This document shows positions 25,236 through 37,330 of a stretch of DNA of 41,055 bases, piece after piece (position 1 is the stretch's first letter; every line of letters starts with the position of its first letter). Origin of the DNA: Cyanocohniella sp. LLY (GTDB taxonomy: Bacteria; Cyanobacteriota; Cyanobacteriia; Cyanobacteriales; Nostocaceae); assembly GCA_022241785.1 (NCBI GenBank), contig JAKOMP010000060.1, positions 1 to 41,055 on the forward strand, in the 5' to 3' direction. Under the pieces are notes generated by a model. The model made no database searches, had not been told where the DNA came from, and saw only the letters and a list, made by a program, of their open reading frames with translations. The translations under genes were made by a program, and so were the position numbers.

Positions 25236-25863
25236 GAAGTAAGGAGAATGCCAAAATGTTAGAATATTCCCGCCAGAGAATCAGTGTTACTCTCAACCCA
25301 CGGGGCTATCGAGCTTGACCCTAATTCTCTTCTCTAGCTTAGCCTGGATTTTTTTGATACTCCTAAGGCTGCCAGCACATGGTTTACTTGAGAAGGCGAC
25401 TAAATTACTCAATCCGATCTGCCTAGTTGCTTCTCGGCAGGGAGAGGGTGTGCCAATTCCTACTGCCCTTAAGTCCTTTCCTACACTCATTGCTAGGTCA
25501 CTGGTGGCATGTTTGCACATTCAGTTTTCCTTGTCCAAGAAGCTATGGATAGAATCTGAGTATAATTTTTACTTATTTTTCTACTTTAGTAGCTAACATT
25601 CGTAGAGACGCGAGATCTCGATTCTCTACATGATTTCAACCCCTGAATTTCAAACATTGACAGTTCTTGCCTTTTGAATATCTATCTCATCTCCAAAGGG
25701 TATAGAATACATTTCGGTCAGGTGCTGAGAAGTTAGGATGACAATGTTTATGGCAGTAATTTATTCTAACGTATTTTCTCATTTGAGTACACAGCGCTCA
25801 GGAGATGAGGCAGGAGTGAAGCTTCTTTTTCTTGACTAATAGACAAATTTTTTTTCAGAAATT
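25236..25863. other. long spacer between hisD and rpsT, no clear gene
   Basis: About 630 bases. Two overlapping open frames exist (25293-25520 minus and 25315-25596 plus), but neither has a start signal, a recognisable domain or convincing composition. The stretch 25330-25530 is GC-richer than its surroundings and reads like a dispersed repeat or dead element. A palindrome, GTAGAGA with TCTCTAC around a CGAGATCTCG core, lies at 25602-25629. The promoter of hisD should lie near 25240-25330, but I could not pin it. Confidence 0.5.
25602..25629. repeat. palindrome GTAGAGA...TCTCTAC
   Basis: Outer arms 25602-25608 and 25623-25629 flank the self-complementary CGAGATCTCG (25611-25620). Similar GTAGAGACGCG palindromes are common between genes in Nostoc. 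Confidence 0.55.
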
Positions 25864-25891
25864 CTGACATTGGCAATAGGGATGCTATATT
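25864..25891 (+). promoter_or_regulatory. candidate sigma-70-type promoter of rpsT
   Basis: CTGACA (25864-25869), 16-base spacer, TATATT (25886-25891), about 50 bases before the rpsT start. Only the match to consensus supports it. Confidence 0.4.
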
Positions 25892-25941
25892 AGTAAGTCT
25901 AGTAGTGTGTGTACATATTAATAGTATTTTTGGAATTGACT

Positions 25942-26238
25942 GTGGCGAATTCAAAGTCTGCTCTTAAACGCGCCCAAATCGGAGAGCGCAATCGTCTCCG
26001 TAACAAATCTTACAAATCAGCTGTAAAAACGCTGGTTAAGAAATACCTGACTGCTGTAGAAGTCTACGCAGCTAATCCTAACTCAGAATCAGAACAAGAA
26101 CTGCAAGCGCGACTGTCTGAGGCTTACAGCAAAATAGATAAAGCCGTCAAGCGGGGTGTACTGCATCCGAACAATGGGGCGAGAAAAAAAGCCAGATTGG
26201 CTCGCAAACTCAAGCCTCTCACCCAAACATCTGCTTAG
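25942..26238 (+). CDS. rpsT: 30S ribosomal protein S20
   Basis: 98 residues from the GTG at 25942, the start that gives the standard S20 opening ([30 protein letters not shown]). The longer open frame from 25909 would add 11 residues that do not belong to the family. The end ([20 protein letters not shown]) is the typical basic S20 C-terminus that binds 16S rRNA. tatD starts 76 bases later on the same strand, an arrangement I recall from other cyanobacteria. Confidence 0.97.
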   Translation: MANSKSALKRAQIGERNRLRNKSYKSAVKTLVKKYLTAVEVYAANPNSESEQELQARLSEAYSKIDKAVKRGVLHPNNGARKKARLARKLKPLTQTSA

Positions 26239-26314
26239 TAGTGCAGTTAAACAGTCATCGGTAAGCATAACTGATGACGATGCACTGACTGATGACAACT
26301 AAGCAATAACTCCA

Positions 26315-27100
26315 ATGCAGCTGATTGACACTCACGTCCATCTCAATTTTGATACTTTCCAGCCAGATTTAGCATCAGTGCGATTGCGATGGCAAGAAGC
26401 TGGGGTAGTACGTTTAATACACTCTTGTGTAGAGCCATCAGAATTTGCCAGTATCCAATCCTTAGCCCACCAGTTTCCCGAACTCAGTTTTGCTGTTGGT
26501 TTACATCCTCTAGATGCCGAGCAATGGCAAAGCGAAACAGCCGAGCAAATTCAGTCTTTGGCTAGTTCAGAACCGAAAGTGGTGGCCATTGGGGAAATGG
26601 GACTGGATTTTTACAAAGCTGAAAATTCTGAGCAACAACGCCTAGTGTTTGCAGCTCAACTAGAAATCGCCTCTGAACTGAATTTACCAGTGATTATTCA
26701 TTGTCGGGATGCGGCAATAGAAGTCAGGGAAATCTTGCAAAAATGGCGGGATATTAAAGGAGAAAAAGTACGGGGGGTCATGCATTGTTGGGGTGGAACG
26801 CCAGAAGAAACCCAATGGTTCCTAGACTTAGGCTTCTACATTAGCTTTAGCGGGACAGTAACATTCAAAAATGCCAAAGCTATCCAAGCCTCGGCGGCCA
26901 TGGTGAGAAGCGATCGCCTGCTAGTGGAAACAGACTGTCCTTTCTTATCTCCCGTACCCAAGCGGGGCGAAAAACGCAACGAGCCTGCTAATGTCCGCTA
27001 TGTAGCGGAGCAAGTAGCCCATTTGCGCGGGGAGACAGTCCAGGCGATCGCAGATCAAACCACCAAAAATGCTTGTGAATTATTTGGTTTGACACTTTAA
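26315..27100 (+). CDS. TatD-family metal-dependent hydrolase (DNase)
   Basis: 261 residues, one TIM-barrel amidohydrolase domain. Metal and active-site residues are all present: H7 and H9 in DTHVHLNF, E94 in [11 protein letters not shown]129 in VIIHCRD, H157 in VMHCWGG and D207 in VETDCPFL. Family members are cytoplasmic exonucleases/DNases involved in DNA repair or quality control; the exact cyanobacterial role is unproven. It follows rpsT by 76 bases and is followed by a 720-base spacer before rpoB. Confidence 0.95.
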   Translation: MQLIDTHVHLNFDTFQPDLASVRLRWQEAGVVRLIHSCVEPSEFASIQSLAHQFPELSFAVGLHPLDAEQWQSETAEQIQSLASSEPKVVAIGEMGLDFYKAENSEQQRLVFAAQLEIASELNLPVIIHCRDAAIEVREILQKWRDIKGEKVRGVMHCWGGTPEETQWFLDLGFYISFSGTVTFKNAKAIQASAAMVRSDRLLVETDCPFLSPVPKRGEKRNEPANVRYVAEQVAHLRGETVQAIADQTTKNACELFGLTL

Positions 27101-27160
27101 AGCCTGTCCAGGTATGTCCCAGGTTAGATAAAAAAAATAAAACTCCAGGAGGATAGAAAT

Positions 27161-27262
27161 ATGCTAAGATTAATCCCTCCAAAACATTTTGATTGCGCCA
27201 TAATGAAAAAGGAAGGAATTGAAAACTTTGAATCGCTGGGTTTTGTCTTGTTATCAACTTGA
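27161..27262 (+). CDS. candidate 33-residue small protein or leader peptide upstream of rpoB
   Basis: A near-perfect Shine-Dalgarno sequence, CCAGGAGGATAGAAAT, stands directly before ATG 27161; AGGAGG to ATG spacing is eight to nine bases. The frame runs 33 codons: MLRLIPPKHFDCAIMKKE, then GIENFESLGFVLLST. No known domain. This is among the strongest ribosome-binding sites in the window and would be odd by chance in a non-coding spacer. It could be a small protein, a translated leader of the rpo operon or a remnant. Confidence 0.35.
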   Translation: MLRLIPPKHFDCAIMKKEGIENFESLGFVLLST

Positions 27263-27822
27263 CCATCCACCAAATCTCTACATACGGATGTTCTCAATGC
27301 ATGACTGAATAGTCACCTCAACTTTGGCAAATTAGCGCTTGTGCTGTATTTAACCTATAGAAAATTGTTAAACGTAATTAACTTGTGAGTAAAACCCACC
27401 AAAGTCCAGCCATTCTAATTCAGAGTCGGCCAGATGCGCGGCTCTATTCCTCAGTATTAGAGGATCACCGCGAGTATAAATGGTGAATTAAAGCCACAAT
27501 GGTTTAAAACTGTGGAGGCTAATTTACCTGTTTTTGGGAGGGGACATGAGACAAACAAAAAAAATCTACAAATATCTGAGCCATCTGCTGTTGAGGGGCA
27601 AACTTAACAGAGTCATTTTAGTGAACCTGCCAAAGCTAGGGCAATCACCCCCCTTGTCAAAATCTCTGTTTCCAGCTTAAATGGCTGCGTTTGCCGATAC
27701 CTAGAAATAACAGGTGGCACAAAGAGAAGTTCCCAATATCTACGGACACTAGTTGGCGGTGGGAATCGCCCAAAAACAGTGTCCCCTAAATAAAGTTTAA
27801 CCAGGTTGACGAAGGTAGAGGC
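27263..27822 (+). other. rpoB upstream region, no gene seen
   Basis: 560 bases without a credible gene. Small hairpins occur (CCTC-AGTATTA-GAGG at 27450-27464; CCACA/TGTGG around 27493-27514). The region must contain the rpo operon promoter and probably a long untranslated leader. I found no convincing -10/-35 pair. Confidence 0.45.
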
Positions 27823-30800
27823 ATGACTACAGATAATTATATGGAATCCGCCTTTTTGTTGCCCGATTTGATTGAAATCCAGCGTTCTAGTTTTCGCTGG
27901 TTTTTAGAAGAAGGGCTAATAGAAGAACTCAATTCCTTTAGTCCCATTACAGACTACACTGGCAAATTAGAACTGCACTTTTTAGGTCAGAACTACAAGC
28001 TTAAAGAGCCAAAATATAGCGTAGAAGAATCGAAACGGCGGGATAGTACCTATGCCGTACAAATGTATGTCCCTACACGCCTGTTGAACAAAGAAACAGG
28101 AGATATCAAAGAACAAGAAGTATTTATTGGCGATCTGCCTTTGATGACAGACCGAGGCACGTTTATTATTAACGGTGCCGAGCGGGTAATTGTCAACCAA
28201 ATTGTGCGATCGCCTGGAGTTTACTACAAATCAGAAATCGACAAAAACGGTCGGCGCACTTATTCAGCTAGTTTAATTCCTAACCGAGGAGCGTGGCTGA
28301 AATTTGAAACAGACCGTAACGATTTGGTGTGGGTACGCATAGACAAAACCCGGAAACTCTCAGCACAAGTACTATTAAAAGCCCTGGGTTTATCAGATAA
28401 CGAAATTTTTGATGCCCTGCGCCACCCTGAATACTTCCAAAAAACCATCGAAAAAGAAGGGCAATTTTCCGAAGAAGAAGCCCTGATGGAGTTATATCGC
28501 AAACTACGTCCTGGTGAACCACCAACAGTCTTAGGTGGACAACAGTTACTAGATTCTCGCTTCTTTGACCCCAAACGTTATGACTTGGGTCGTGTTGGTC
28601 GGTATAAACTCAACAAGAAATTACGGTTGTCTGTCCCCGATACCATGCGTGTCTTGACTGCGGGAGACATCTTGGCAGCAGTAGATTACCTGATTAACCT
28701 AGAATATGACATCGGTAATATCGATGACATTGACCACTTAGGCAATCGCCGGGTAAGAAGCGTCGGTGAACTACTCCAGAACCAAGTACGGGTAGGCTTA
28801 AACCGTTTAGAAAGAATTATCCGAGAACGGATGACCGTATCAGATGCCGAAGTTTTAACACCAGCATCCTTAGTCAACCCCAAACCATTGGTAGCGGCAA
28901 TTAAAGAATTCTTTGGTTCCAGCCAATTAAGTCAGTTCATGGATCAAACCAATCCCTTAGCAGAACTGACCCACAAACGCCGTCTGAGTGCCTTAGGCCC
29001 TGGTGGTTTAACGAGGGAACGTGCCGGATTTGCCGTCCGAGACATCCACCCCTCGCACTACGGACGAATTTGCCCCATTGAGACACCAGAAGGCCCCAAC
29101 GCTGGGTTGATTGGTTCCTTGGCAACTCATGCGCGGGTCAACCAATACGGATTTTTAGAAACACCCTTTAGAGCAGTAGAAAATGGGCGGGTGCGGTTTG
29201 ACTTACCACCCGTGTACATGACCGCCGACGAAGAAGACGATTTACGGACTGCCACCGGTGACATTCCCTTAGATGAAAACGGTTACATCAAAGGGCCCCA
29301 AGTACCAGTACGCTATCGCCAAGACTGGGCTACCACAACGCCTGAGCAAGTAGACTATGTAGCCGTATCTCCGGTACAAATCGTGTCTGTTGCTACCAGC
29401 ATGATCCCCTTCTTGGAACATGATGACGCTAACCGAGCACTGATGGGTTCCAACATGCAACGGCAAGCCGTACCGCTGTTGAAGCCTGAACGTCCTTTAG
29501 TGGGTACTGGTTTAGAAGCCCAAGGTGCTAGAGACTCCGGGATGGTGATTGTCTCTCGTACAGACGGTGATGTCACCTACGCCGATGCCACAGAAATTCG
29601 TGTCCGTCCCAAAGGTGGTAACTCAGAGATTAAGTACAAACTTTCCAAGTACCAAAGATCCAACCAAGACACCTGTTTAAATCAAAAACCCTTAGTGCGG
29701 ATTGGTGAACGGGTAGTAGCTGGACAAGTATTAGCTGATGGTTCATCCACCGAAGGTGGGGAATTGGCATTAGGACAAAATATCGTCGTGGCTTACATGC
29801 CTTGGGAAGGCTACAACTACGAAGACGCAATTTTGATTTCTGAAAGACTAGTACAGGATGATATCTACACATCAATTCACATTGAAAAATATGAAATTGA
29901 GGCCAGACAAACCAAACTAGGGCCCGAAGAAATTACCAGAGAAATCCCCAACGTCGGGGAAGATGCCCTACGTCAGCTAGATGAACAGGGAATTATTCGC
30001 ATTGGTGCTTGGGTGGAAGCTGGAGATATCTTGGTAGGAAAAGTGACACCTAAAGGTGAATCAGACCAACCACCAGAAGAAAAACTATTGCGTGCCATAT
30101 TCGGTGAAAAAGCGCGGGATGTGCGAGACAACTCGTTGCGAGTACCCAACGGTGAAAAAGGACGCGTTGTTGATGTGCGTCTGTTTACCCGTGAGCAAGG
30201 TGACGAATTACCACCGGGAGCCAACATGGTAGTCCGGGTGTATGTAGCGCAAAAACGCAAAATCCAAGTGGGCGACAAAATGGCAGGACGCCACGGTAAT
30301 AAAGGGATTATTTCCCGCATCTTACCAGTGGAAGATATGCCTTACTTAGCAGACGGTTCCACGGTGGATATTGTCCTCAACCCCTTGGGTGTACCTAGTC
30401 GGATGAACGTCGGACAGGTATTTGAATGTATGTTGGGTTGGGCGGCTCATACTTTGGGAGTACGGTTTAAAATTACTCCCTTTGACGAAATGTATGGCGA
30501 AGAGACATCCCGTAGCCTCGTACATGGAAAATTGCAAGAAGCACGGGACGAAACAGGCAAAGACTGGGTATACAACCCAGATAACCCTGGAAAAATTATG
30601 GTGTTTGACGGTCGTACAGGCGAACCCTTTGACCGACCAATAACCGTAGGTGTAGCTTATATTCTGAAGCTGGTGCATTTGGTGGACGACAAGATCCACG
30701 CCCGTTCTACAGGGCCATACTCGCTGGTAACACAGCAACCCTTGGGTGGTAAAGCACAGCAAGGTGGTCAGCGCTTTGGAGAAATGGAAGTGTGGGCATT

Positions 30801-31122
30801 GGAAGCCTTTGGTGCAGCTTATACCTTGCAGGAATTGTTGACAGTCAAATCCGACGATATGCAAGGACGGAATGAAGCCCTGAATGCGATCGTTAAAGGT
30901 AAATCCATTCCCCGTCCAGGCACACCAGAGTCCTTTAAAGTGCTGATGCGAGAACTGCAATCCCTCGGGTTAGACATTGCCGTACATAAGGTAGAAACCC
31001 AAGCAGATGGTAGTTCCTTAGATGTGGAAGTCGATTTAATGGCAGACCAATCAGCCCGACGGACACCTCCTCGACCAACATACGAATCTCTTTCTCGCGA
31101 ATCGTTAGAAGACGAAGAGTAG
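27823..31122 (+). CDS. rpoB: RNA polymerase subunit beta
   Basis: 1099 residues, normal for cyanobacteria. The opening ([21 protein letters not shown]), the rifampicin-region and fork sequences ([54 protein letters not shown]) and the active-centre [15 protein letters not shown] are all present. GAAGG stands seven bases before the ATG. The TAG stop (31120-31122) is formed by the first unit of a heptamer array, so the array directly abuts the coding end ESLEDEE. First gene of the rpoB-rpoC1-rpoC2 operon. Confidence 0.99.
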   Translation: MTTDNYMESAFLLPDLIEIQRSSFRWFLEEGLIEELNSFSPITDYTGKLELHFLGQNYKLKEPKYSVEESKRRDSTYAVQMYVPTRLLNKETGDIKEQEVFIGDLPLMTDRGTFIINGAERVIVNQIVRSPGVYYKSEIDKNGRRTYSASLIPNRGAWLKFETDRNDLVWVRIDKTRKLSAQVLLKALGLSDNEIFDALRHPEYFQKTIEKEGQFSEEEALMELYRKLRPGEPPTVLGGQQLLDSRFFDPKRYDLGRVGRYKLNKKLRLSVPDTMRVLTAGDILAAVDYLINLEYDIGNIDDIDHLGNRRVRSVGELLQNQVRVGLNRLERIIRERMTVSDAEVLTPASLVNPKPLVAAIKEFFGSSQLSQFMDQTNPLAELTHKRRLSALGPGGLTRERAGFAVRDIHPSHYGRICPIETPEGPNAGLIGSLATHARVNQYGFLETPFRAVENGRVRFDLPPVYMTADEEDDLRTATGDIPLDENGYIKGPQVPVRYRQDWATTTPEQVDYVAVSPVQIVSVATSMIPFLEHDDANRALMGSNMQRQAVPLLKPERPLVGTGLEAQGARDSGMVIVSRTDGDVTYADATEIRVRPKGGNSEIKYKLSKYQRSNQDTCLNQKPLVRIGERVVAGQVLADGSSTEGGELALGQNIVVAYMPWEGYNYEDAILISERLVQDDIYTSIHIEKYEIEARQTKLGPEEITREIPNVGEDALRQLDEQGIIRIGAWVEAGDILVGKVTPKGESDQPPEEKLLRAIFGEKARDVRDNSLRVPNGEKGRVVDVRLFTREQGDELPPGANMVVRVYVAQKRKIQVGDKMAGRHGNKGIISRILPVEDMPYLADGSTVDIVLNPLGVPSRMNVGQVFECMLGWAAHTLGVRFKITPFDEMYGEETSRSLVHGKLQEARDETGKDWVYNPDNPGKIMVFDGRTGEPFDRPITVGVAYILKLVHLVDDKIHARSTGPYSLVTQQPLGGKAQQGGQRFGEMEVWALEAFGAAYTLQELLTVKSDDMQGRNEALNAIVKGKSIPRPGTPESFKVLMRELQSLGLDIAVHKVETQADGSSLDVEVDLMADQSARRTPPRPTYESLSRESLEDEE

Positions 31123-31168
31123 GGAATAGGGAGTAGGGAGTGGGGAATAGGGAGTAGGGAGTGGGGAA
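31118..31168. repeat. heptamer array at the rpoB stop
   Basis: Seven units: AGTAGGG, AATAGGG, AGTAGGG, AGTGGGG, AATAGGG, AGTAGGG, AGTGGGG. The first one contains the rpoB stop codon. Confidence 0.95.
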
Positions 31169-31214
31169 TTAGGTTCTTCACTTTACCATTCCCTATCCCC
31201 GATACCCAATCCCC

Positions 31215-31254
31215 AATTACGAATTACGAATTACGAATTACGAATTACAAATTA
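31215..31254. repeat. AATTACG heptamer array directly before rpoC1
   Basis: Four AATTACG units, one AATTACA and a partial unit run up to three bases before the rpoC1 ATG. The array occupies the place where a Shine-Dalgarno sequence would be, and none is visible. Confidence 0.95.
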
Positions 31255-31257
31255 ACC

Positions 31258-33135
31258 ATGAGACCCGCCCAAACTAATCAGTTTGACTACGTTAAAATCG
31301 GCTTGGCATCACCGGAACGCATCAGGCAGTGGGGTGAACGCACACTACCTAATGGTCAATTAGTTGGTGAAGTCACTAAACCGGAGACTATTAACTACCG
31401 TACCTTGAAGCCAGAAATGGACGGCTTATTTTGTGAGCGCATTTTTGGCCCCGCGAAAGATTGGGAATGCCACTGCGGTAAGTATAAAAGAGTACGTCAT
31501 CGTGGAATTGTATGTGAGCGTTGTGGTGTAGAGGTTACCGAATCGCGGGTGCGTCGTCACCGCATGGGATACATTAAGCTCGCTGCCCCAGTTGCCCACG
31601 TTTGGTATCTCAAAGGTATTCCTAGCTATATTGCTATTCTGCTAGATATGCCTTTGCGGGATGTAGAACAAATAGTTTATTTCAACTCTTATGTTGTCCT
31701 GAGTCCAGGTAATGCGGAGACATTAACCTATAAACAGCTCCTCAGTGAAGACCAGTGGTTGGAAATTGAAGACCAAATTTATAGCGAAGATTCTACTTTG
31801 CAAGGCGTAGAAGTAGGCATTGGTGCGGAAGCACTGCTGCGCTTACTGGCTGATATTAATTTAGAGCAAGAAGCTGAAAGCCTGCGCGAAGAAATTGGCA
31901 ACGCCAAAGGCCAAAAACGGGCAAAACTGATTAAGCGGCTACGGGTAATTGACAACTTCATTGCTACCGGCTCTAAACCAGAGTGGATGGTAATGGCAGT
32001 GATTCCCGTGATTCCCCCGGATTTACGCCCAATGGTACAACTGGATGGTGGACGTTTTGCCACCAGTGACTTGAATGATTTGTATCGTCGGGTAATTAAC
32101 CGTAACAACCGTCTGGCGCGTTTGCAAGAAATTTTAGCACCAGAAATTATTGTCCGCAACGAAAAGCGGATGCTGCAAGAAGCAGTGGATGCTTTAATTG
32201 ACAATGGTCGTCGGGGACGCACAGTGGTAGGGGCCAATAACCGACCTCTGAAATCTTTATCTGACATTATTGAAGGTAAACAAGGACGTTTCCGACAAAA
32301 CTTGTTAGGTAAACGAGTTGACTATTCCGGACGTTCGGTAATTGTGGTGGGGCCAAAGCTGAAAATTCACCAGTGCGGTTTGCCTAGAGAAATGGCTATT
32401 GAGCTATTCCAGCCGTTTGTGATTAATCGCTTAATTCGTAGCGGCATGGTGAATAACATCAAAGCTGCCAAAAAGCTCATATCTCGTAACGACCCCAGTG
32501 TCTGGGATGTGCTGGAAGAGGTGATTGAAGGACACCCAGTGATGCTTAACCGGGCGCCGACGCTGCACCGTTTGGGTATTCAGGCTTTTGAACCAGTGTT
32601 GGTAGAAGGACGAGCAATTCAACTTCATCCTTTGGTTTGTCCCGCATTTAACGCTGACTTTGACGGTGACCAAATGGCGGTACACGTGCCATTGTCTCTA
32701 GAAAGTCAGGCTGAGGCGCGATTGTTGATGCTGGCTTCTAACAATATTTTGTCACCAGCCACAGGTAGACCCATCATCACACCCAGCCAAGACATGGTAC
32801 TGGGGGCATATTACTTAACAGCAGAAAATCCGGGTGCTACCAAAGGTGCAGATAGATACTTTGCTTCTCTGGATGACGTAATTATGGCTTTCCACCAAGA
32901 CCAAGTTGACTTACACGCCTATATTTACGTGCGGTTTGACGGCGAAGTGGAATCAGACCAACCAGATACAGAACCCCTGGAAGTCACAAAAAACAGTGAT
33001 GGTACCCGGACTGTAATGTATAAATACCGTCGCATCAGAGAAGATGCCCAAGGGAATTTAATTTCTCAGTATGTACGCACAACACCTGGTCGTGTTATTT
33101 ACAACAAAGCTATTCAGGAAGCACTAGCAGTCTGA
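31258..33135 (+). CDS. rpoC1: RNA polymerase subunit gamma (N-terminal part of beta-prime)
   Basis: 625 residues. Zinc site C71, C73, C86, C89 (ECHCGKYK...VCERCG). The catalytic magnesium loop is NADFDGD with D467, D469 and D471. The separate rpoC1 gene is the cyanobacterial and plastid arrangement. There is no visible ribosome-binding site, since an AATTACG array runs up to the start codon; translation may be leaderless-like or depend on S1. 135 bases separate it from rpoB. Confidence 0.99.
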   Translation: MRPAQTNQFDYVKIGLASPERIRQWGERTLPNGQLVGEVTKPETINYRTLKPEMDGLFCERIFGPAKDWECHCGKYKRVRHRGIVCERCGVEVTESRVRRHRMGYIKLAAPVAHVWYLKGIPSYIAILLDMPLRDVEQIVYFNSYVVLSPGNAETLTYKQLLSEDQWLEIEDQIYSEDSTLQGVEVGIGAEALLRLLADINLEQEAESLREEIGNAKGQKRAKLIKRLRVIDNFIATGSKPEWMVMAVIPVIPPDLRPMVQLDGGRFATSDLNDLYRRVINRNNRLARLQEILAPEIIVRNEKRMLQEAVDALIDNGRRGRTVVGANNRPLKSLSDIIEGKQGRFRQNLLGKRVDYSGRSVIVVGPKLKIHQCGLPREMAIELFQPFVINRLIRSGMVNNIKAAKKLISRNDPSVWDVLEEVIEGHPVMLNRAPTLHRLGIQAFEPVLVEGRAIQLHPLVCPAFNADFDGDQMAVHVPLSLESQAEARLLMLASNNILSPATGRPIITPSQDMVLGAYYLTAENPGATKGADRYFASLDDVIMAFHQDQVDLHAYIYVRFDGEVESDQPDTEPLEVTKNSDGTRTVMYKYRRIREDAQGNLISQYVRTTPGRVIYNKAIQEALAV

Positions 33136-33158
33136 GTACTGAGTGGAGAGTAGTTAAT

Positions 33159-33198
33159 TCCCTACTCCCTACTCCCTACTCCCTACTCCCTATTTCCC
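33159..33198. repeat. CCCTACT heptamer array between rpoC1 and rpoC2
   Basis: Four CCCTACT units, one CCCTATT and a trailing TCCC fill the middle of the 84-base spacer. Confidence 0.95.
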
Positions 33199-33219
33199 AT
33201 GACTAAGGACTAATCACTA

Positions 33220-36200
33220 ATGACTAACGAAAACGCAGTTTTTCGCAATCGCGTAGTTGACAAAGGTCAACTGAGAAAATTAATTTCCTGGGCGTTTACT
33301 CATTATGGTACGGCGCGAACCGCTGTGATGGCGGACAAATTGAAAGAATTGGGATTTCGCTACGCTACTAAAGCCGGGGTTTCCATTAGTGTAGACGACT
33401 TGATGATTCCTCCCACCAAGCGATCGCTCTTGGATGCAGCAGAAGAAGAAATTCGCGCTACCGAAACTCGTTACCAACGGGGTGAAATTACAGAAGTAGA
33501 ACGTTTCCAAAAAGTAATCGACACTTGGAACGGTACTAGTGAAGCCCTCAAAGACGAGGTAGTCGTTCACTTTAAGAAGACCGACCCCCTGAACTCGGTG
33601 TACATGATGGCATTCTCTGGGGCGCGGGGTAACATCTCCCAAGTCCGCCAGTTGGTGGGAATGCGGGGCTTGATGGCAGATCCCCAAGGGGAAATTATTG
33701 ACTTACCTATTAAAACCAACTTCCGTGAAGGACTGACTGTTACTGAATACATTATTTCGTCTTATGGTGCCAGAAAAGGACTAGTAGACACCGCCTTACG
33801 TACCGCTGACTCTGGTTATCTCACCCGTCGTCTGGTGGACGTATCCCAGGACGTAATTATTCGGGAATTTGACTGTGGTACCACCAGGGGTATTCCTGTA
33901 CGGGCCATGACAGAAGGTGGCAAAATATTGATTCCCCTGGCTCAACGCTTGTTAGGAAGGGTGATTGCTGAAGATGTGATCCATCCCACCACAAAAGAAG
34001 TAATTGCACCACGTAATACTCCAGTATCGGATGACTTAGCAGCAGAAATTCACAAAGCTGGAGTCACGGAAGTGGTGGCGCGATCGCCTCTAACTTGTGA
34101 AGCGGCTCGTTCGGTTTGTCAACACTGTTACGGCTGGAGTTTGGCCCACGCCAAAATGGTGGACTTGGGTGAAGCAGTGGGGATTATTGCCGCCCAAAGT
34201 ATCGGTGAACCTGGAACCCAGTTGACCATGCGGACATTCCACACTGGTGGTGTGTTTACCGGGGAAGTAGCGCAGCAAGTGCGTTCCAAAACAGAAGGTA
34301 CGATTCGTCTGCCCCGCAAATTGCGGACTCGACCTTATCGTACCCGCCACGGGGAAGATGCCTTGTATGTTGAGGTCAACGGGATCATCAATTTGGAACC
34401 GAAAAAAGAAGGTTCTGAAACCCAAGAGATTCATGTAACTCAAGGTTCCACACTCTATGTACTTGAAGGACAGCAGGTAAAAATCGGCCAATTACTGGCA
34501 GAAGTTGCCTTGGGTGGACGCACAACTCGTACCAATACAGAAAAAGCTGTAAAAGATGTAGCTTCTGATTTGGCAGGGGAAGTGCAGTTTGCCGAAGTTG
34601 TCCCCGAACAAAAAACAGACCGTCAAGGCAACACCACAACTACCGCCGCACGGGGTGGTTTGATTTGGGTGCTGTCTGGCGAAGTGTATAACTTGCCCCC
34701 TGGTGCCGAATTGGTTGTGAAAAACGGTGATGCGATCGCCTCTAATGGGGTGTTAGCAGAAACCAAGTTAACAACTATACACGGTGGTGTGGTGCGTCTC
34801 CCAGAAGCTACCCCAGGTAAGAGTACCAGGGAAATAGAAATTATTACAGCTTCGGTAGTTCTAGACCAAGCAACCGTCACCGTTGAAAGTTCCCAAGGAC
34901 GCAACCACTACTTAGTCACCACTGGTAATAACCAGGTATTTAACCTCCGGGCTACCCCTGGTACTAAAGTTCAAAATGGTCAAGTAGTCGCCGAGTTAAT
35001 TGATGAGCGCTATCGCACCACTACTGGCGGATTCTTGAAATTCGCGGGTATAGAAGTTCAGAAAAAAGGCAAAGCCAAGCTTGGTTATGAAGTCGTCCAA
35101 GGTGGTACTCTGCTGTGGATTCCAGAAGAAACCCACGAAGTTAATAAAGATATCTCTTTGCTGTTGGTAGAAGACGGGCAGTTTGTCGAAGCCGGTACCG
35201 AAGTTGTCAAGGATATCTTTTGCCAAAATAGCGGTGTAGTAGAAGTCACTCAGAAAAACGACATCCTGCGGGAAGTGGTAGTTAAACCAGGCGAATTGCT
35301 AATGGTGGATGATCCAGAAGCAGTAATGGGCCGAGATAACACCTTTGTCCAACCAGGGGAAGAGTTTCAAGGAGTTGTGGCTACAGAATTACGCTACATC
35401 CAGTACGTAGAATCTCCCGAAGGCCCAGCTTTATTGAGCCGTCCGGTAGTTGAGTTTGCTGTACCTAGTAACCCTGATGTGCCATCTACTACATCTGTTA
35501 GTCAACAAACAGGACGTTCAATTCAAATGCGGGCAGTACAAAGATTGCCTTACAAAGATTCTGAACGCGTCAAGTCTGTTGAAGGTGTGGAACTCCTACG
35601 TACCCAGCTAGTATTAGAAATTGAGCAGGATGGTGAACAAGATCATTCCGCTTCCCCCTTAGCAGCAGATATTGAACTGGTAGAGGATACAGAAAATCCA
35701 GAAGTTCAACGCCTGCAACTAGTGATTTTAGAATCCTTGGTAATTCGTCGCGACATTACAGCCGATGCTACCCAAGGTAGTACCCAGACAACTTTAGAAG
35801 TCCAGGATGGCGATACAATTGCCCCAGGTGCTGTGGTGGCAAGTACCCAAATCTTGAGCAAAGAAGGGGGTATTGTCCGGGGTGTACGTAAAGACAGTGA
35901 AGCTGTGCGTCGCTGTTTAGTGTTACGGGACACCGATAAACTCATCATGAATACCAGTGCCCAACCCAAAGTGAAAAAGGGCGACTTATTGGTAGAAGGT
36001 GCAGAAATTGCTCCGGGAATTTTTGCTGAAGAATCTGGACAAGTATTGGCAGTCAATAATGCTACGGCTGGATCTGCTACTGGTGAAGCTGCTCTCAGCG
36101 CCCAACAATACTCCATAGTCATCCGCCTTGGTCGTCCCTACCGAGTCAGTCCTGGCGCTGTATTACAGATAGAAGATGGTGATTTGGTACAACGGGGCGA

Positions 36201-37266
36201 TAACTTGGTGTTATTGGTGTTTGAACGCGCCAAAACCGGAGACATTATCCAAGGTTTGCCTCGGATTGAAGAACTGCTGGAAGCTCGTAAACCCAAAGAA
36301 GCGTGCATTTTAACACGACGTGACGGAGAAGTCAAGGTAGTGTATGGGGATGGAGACGAAGCGATCGCCATTAAGGTGGTAGAATCCAACGGTGTTGTTA
36401 CCGATTATCCTCTAGGCCCTGGACAAAACTTGATGGTACCAGATGGCGCGATGGTAACAGTGGGAGAACCGTTGAGCGATGGCCCATCCAACCCCCACGA
36501 AATACTGGAAGTCTTCTTTAGTCTGGGTTCTGAGGAAGGCGTTTATGCTTGTGCCAGCCATGCTTTACAGAAGGTACAAACATTCCTGGTGAATGAAGTG
36601 CAGATGGTGTATCAGTCCCAGGGGATTGACATTTCTGACAAGCATATTGAAGTGATTGTGCGCCAGATGACCAACAAAGTGCGGATTGATGATGGTGGGG
36701 ATACTACCATGCTGCCTGGTGAATTGGTAGAACTGCGTCAAGTTGAACAGGTAAACGAAGCTATGGCTATTACCGGCGGTGCTAGGGCGCAGTACACCCC
36801 AGTTCTGTTAGGTATCACCAAAGCATCGTTGAATACTGACAGCTTCATATCTGCTGCCTCATTCCAAGAAACAACACGGGTACTCACCGAAGCAGCCATT
36901 GAAGGTAAATCTGACTGGCTGCGTGGCTTGAAGGAAAACGTAATTATCGGGCGCTTGATTCCGGCTGGTACTGGTTACAATACTTATGAAGAACCAGGTG
37001 CTATTGATGAATACGCGGCTCTGGAAACCAACGGTGTCTTGGATGAAGTTGATGATCCACTAGATATGGTACTAGATGACCGCACAGCACGCGCCTACAA
37101 TTTAGATTCTCCTGGACTGGCTGAACCTGGATTTGGCAACCGTCGCGTCGAGAAGTCGATTTTGGATGACGAAGATGAGTTGATAGCTGATGAAGTCAGC
37201 GACCTTGTAGAAGATGATGAAGACGATTACGAGGAAGTTGACGACGACGAAGATGATTACTCTTAA
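33220..37266 (+). CDS. rpoC2: RNA polymerase subunit beta-prime (C-terminal part)
   Basis: 1348 residues. The trigger-loop region [24 protein letters not shown] lies near 320-345, preceded by the second zinc site (CGTTRG...[13 protein letters not shown]). It is followed by the very large cyanobacterial insertion (SI3) made of repeated sandwich-barrel hybrid motifs, covering about 350-980. The conserved end ([30 protein letters not shown]...[17 protein letters not shown]) is followed by an acidic tail of D and E residues ([19 protein letters not shown]). It closes the operon, 30 bases before a strong terminator. Confidence 0.99.
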   Translation: MTNENAVFRNRVVDKGQLRKLISWAFTHYGTARTAVMADKLKELGFRYATKAGVSISVDDLMIPPTKRSLLDAAEEEIRATETRYQRGEITEVERFQKVIDTWNGTSEALKDEVVVHFKKTDPLNSVYMMAFSGARGNISQVRQLVGMRGLMADPQGEIIDLPIKTNFREGLTVTEYIISSYGARKGLVDTALRTADSGYLTRRLVDVSQDVIIREFDCGTTRGIPVRAMTEGGKILIPLAQRLLGRVIAEDVIHPTTKEVIAPRNTPVSDDLAAEIHKAGVTEVVARSPLTCEAARSVCQHCYGWSLAHAKMVDLGEAVGIIAAQSIGEPGTQLTMRTFHTGGVFTGEVAQQVRSKTEGTIRLPRKLRTRPYRTRHGEDALYVEVNGIINLEPKKEGSETQEIHVTQGSTLYVLEGQQVKIGQLLAEVALGGRTTRTNTEKAVKDVASDLAGEVQFAEVVPEQKTDRQGNTTTTAARGGLIWVLSGEVYNLPPGAELVVKNGDAIASNGVLAETKLTTIHGGVVRLPEATPGKSTREIEIITASVVLDQATVTVESSQGRNHYLVTTGNNQVFNLRATPGTKVQNGQVVAELIDERYRTTTGGFLKFAGIEVQKKGKAKLGYEVVQGGTLLWIPEETHEVNKDISLLLVEDGQFVEAGTEVVKDIFCQNSGVVEVTQKNDILREVVVKPGELLMVDDPEAVMGRDNTFVQPGEEFQGVVATELRYIQYVESPEGPALLSRPVVEFAVPSNPDVPSTTSVSQQTGRSIQMRAVQRLPYKDSERVKSVEGVELLRTQLVLEIEQDGEQDHSASPLAADIELVEDTENPEVQRLQLVILESLVIRRDITADATQGSTQTTLEVQDGDTIAPGAVVASTQILSKEGGIVRGVRKDSEAVRRCLVLRDTDKLIMNTSAQPKVKKGDLLVEGAEIAPGIFAEESGQVLAVNNATAGSATGEAALSAQQYSIVIRLGRPYRVSPGAVLQIEDGDLVQRGDNLVLLVFERAKTGDIIQGLPRIEELLEARKPKEACILTRRDGEVKVVYGDGDEAIAIKVVESNGVVTDYPLGPGQNLMVPDGAMVTVGEPLSDGPSNPHEILEVFFSLGSEEGVYACASHALQKVQTFLVNEVQMVYQSQGIDISDKHIEVIVRQMTNKVRIDDGGDTTMLPGELVELRQVEQVNEAMAITGGARAQYTPVLLGITKASLNTDSFISAASFQETTRVLTEAAIEGKSDWLRGLKENVIIGRLIPAGTGYNTYEEPGAIDEYAALETNGVLDEVDDPLDMVLDDRTARAYNLDSPGLAEPGFGNRRVEKSILDDEDELIADEVSDLVEDDEDDYEEVDDDEDDYS

Positions 37267-37295
37267 TCATGGCAAAAGCTAAATTTTTATAAGTT

Positions 37296-37330
37296 AAAGG
37301 CAAGAGAAAAGTTTCTTTTGCCTTTTTTTT
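37296..37330 (+). terminator. rho-independent terminator of the rpo operon
   Basis: AAAGGCAA-AGAAA (37296-37309) pairs with TTTCT-TTGCCTTT (37312-37325) with small bulges, and the T run continues to 37330. Confidence 0.85.

Noticed and set aside
25293-25596. Overlapping open frames on both strands in the hisD-rpsT spacer
   Set aside because: No start signal and no recognisable domain. Noted as part of the unexplained spacer instead.
30346-30960. 204-codon open frame antisense to rpoB
   Set aside because: It lies wholly within a highly conserved coding region on the other strand; codon bias of rpoB explains it.
31215-31254. AATTACG array as a possible CRISPR array
   Set aside because: Units are seven bases and directly adjacent, with no spacers. 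It is a simple tandem array.
31779-32267. 162-codon open frame antisense to rpoC1
   Set aside because: Same reason: shadow of a conserved gene, with biased composition.
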